Shown here: positions 63,739 to 64,000 of the stretch, piece by piece
How positions within the stretch are numbered: the stretch's first letter is position 1
Layout of the letters: the number at the start of each line of letters is the position of its first letter
Assembly (NCBI RefSeq): GCF_013177295.1
Contig: NZ_CP053642.1
Coordinates: forward strand, 1,922,001-1,986,000
Source of the DNA: Actinomyces marmotae
GTDB taxonomy: Bacteria > Actinomycetota > Actinomycetes > Actinomycetales > Actinomycetaceae
DNA: 64,000 bases
Direction of reading: 5' to 3'
Notes under the pieces: model-generated
Seen by the model: the letters and a program-made list of their open reading frames with translations, nothing else
Told to the model about the DNA's origin: nothing
Databases searched by the model: none
Position numbers and translations under genes: made by a program

Positions 63739-64000
63739 TCACATCTTCAGAAAATGTGATGCGATCCACAAATTTGCTCGCTGCTCGGCGTCCTCGATGT
63801 CGACGCCGAGAGCCCGACGCAGGCGCACGAGGCGCGCCGACACCGAGTTGCGATGCACCCCCAGGCGGTCGGCGATGCGCTGAACCGCCCCCGCCTCGCT
63901 CAGGTAGACCCGCAGCAGCTCGAGCAGCTCGGGCTGCTCGACGATGGCCCCGAGTCGAGCGCGGGCGAAGGCGCGGGCCTTGTCCTCGTCGAGGAGGTCC
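63739..64000 (-). CDS. PucR-family transcriptional regulator, C-terminal part (5' end outside window)
   Basis: Only the last 87 codons are inside the window. They read 'PELLELLRVYLSEAGAVQRI', then 'ADRLGVHRNSVSARLVRLRR', the PucR-type C-terminal HTH (HTH_30), and 'ALGVDIEDAEQ'. Such proteins activate purine, amino-acid or amine catabolism. It lies directly upstream of the aldehyde dehydrogenase series on the same strand and is its likely regulator. Confidence 0.88.
   Translation of the reverse strand, partial: DLLDEDKARAFARARLGAIVEQPELLELLRVYLSEAGAVQRIADRLGVHRNSVSARLVRLRRALGVDIEDAEQRANLWIASHFLKM

Overview
This 64 kb window is very GC-rich and gene-dense. It looks like the chromosome of an Actinomyces-type actinobacterium (family Actinomycetaceae is my best guess). 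The reasons are the gene style (GTG starts, ATGA/GTGA overlaps, U-less GC hairpins as terminators), a 32-residue bS22-type ribosomal protein next to a small BldC/excisionase-type HTH gene, DisA beside RadA, an actinobacterial-style ArgA-like acetyltransferase, DtxR/IdeR-type iron boxes and a saprophytic/oral-commensal sugar repertoire. I saw no rRNA or tRNA gene and no intact insertion sequence.

Layout. Positions 1-4.7 kb hold housekeeping genes: murB (cut by the window edge), bS22, an HTH gene, TrkH/TrkA potassium uptake and an aldose-1-epimerase-like gene. Positions 4.8-14.7 kb form a sugar-acid/triose catabolic block: DhaK and a DhaL-DhaM fusion, an L-ribulose-5-P 4-epimerase, an MFS carrier, a PfkB kinase, UlaE- and UlaD-like enzymes, a phosphotriesterase-fold lactonase and a SorC regulator. 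Together these could run a PTS-free version of the 3-keto-L-gulonate route. Positions 14.8-18.8 kb carry an iron-siderophore ABC importer under a DtxR-like box. RadA, DisA and a low-complexity membrane protein follow (18.9-23 kb). A 1 kb repeat island without a convincing gene (23.0-24.0 kb) contains a 48-bp triplicate, a large hairpin, a 20-bp periodic array and a CRISPR-like mini-array. Then come mutY and an ArgA-like acetyltransferase (24.0-26.0 kb).

Positions 26-36.9 kb hold a polyol/pentose operon read leftward: rpiB, an unrecognised membrane protein, an AraL-like HAD phosphatase, an FGGY kinase, an AraM-like glycerol-1-P dehydrogenase, AraB and a SorC regulator. A divergent transketolase gene lies beside it. 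Positions 36.9-42.5 kb hold a third SorC regulator and the glycerol operon glpD-glpF-glpK. Positions 42.6-44.9 kb hold an ArsR-type metal sensor and a P1B-type ATPase. Positions 45.2-50.2 kb hold lactate permease and the LutABC lactate oxidation complex. Positions 50.4-54.5 kb hold a DeoR regulator, an MFS gene broken by one in-frame TGA, and a mannitol dehydrogenase. Positions 54.7-57.9 kb hold an FMN lactate dehydrogenase (preceded by a second DtxR-like box) and a POT peptide transporter. Positions 58-64 kb hold an amine/amino-acid module: class III aminotransferase, APC permease, tandem Usp protein, aldehyde dehydrogenase and the C-terminus of a PucR-type regulator.

The window is dominated by carbon-source modules that feed triose-phosphate, pentose-phosphate and pyruvate pools. 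Each has its own regulator (three SorC, one DeoR, one PucR). Two large related palindromes sit at the convergent ends of two of these modules. The least explained parts are the repeat island at 23-24 kb, the palindromes, and the exact substrates of the two rare-sugar modules.
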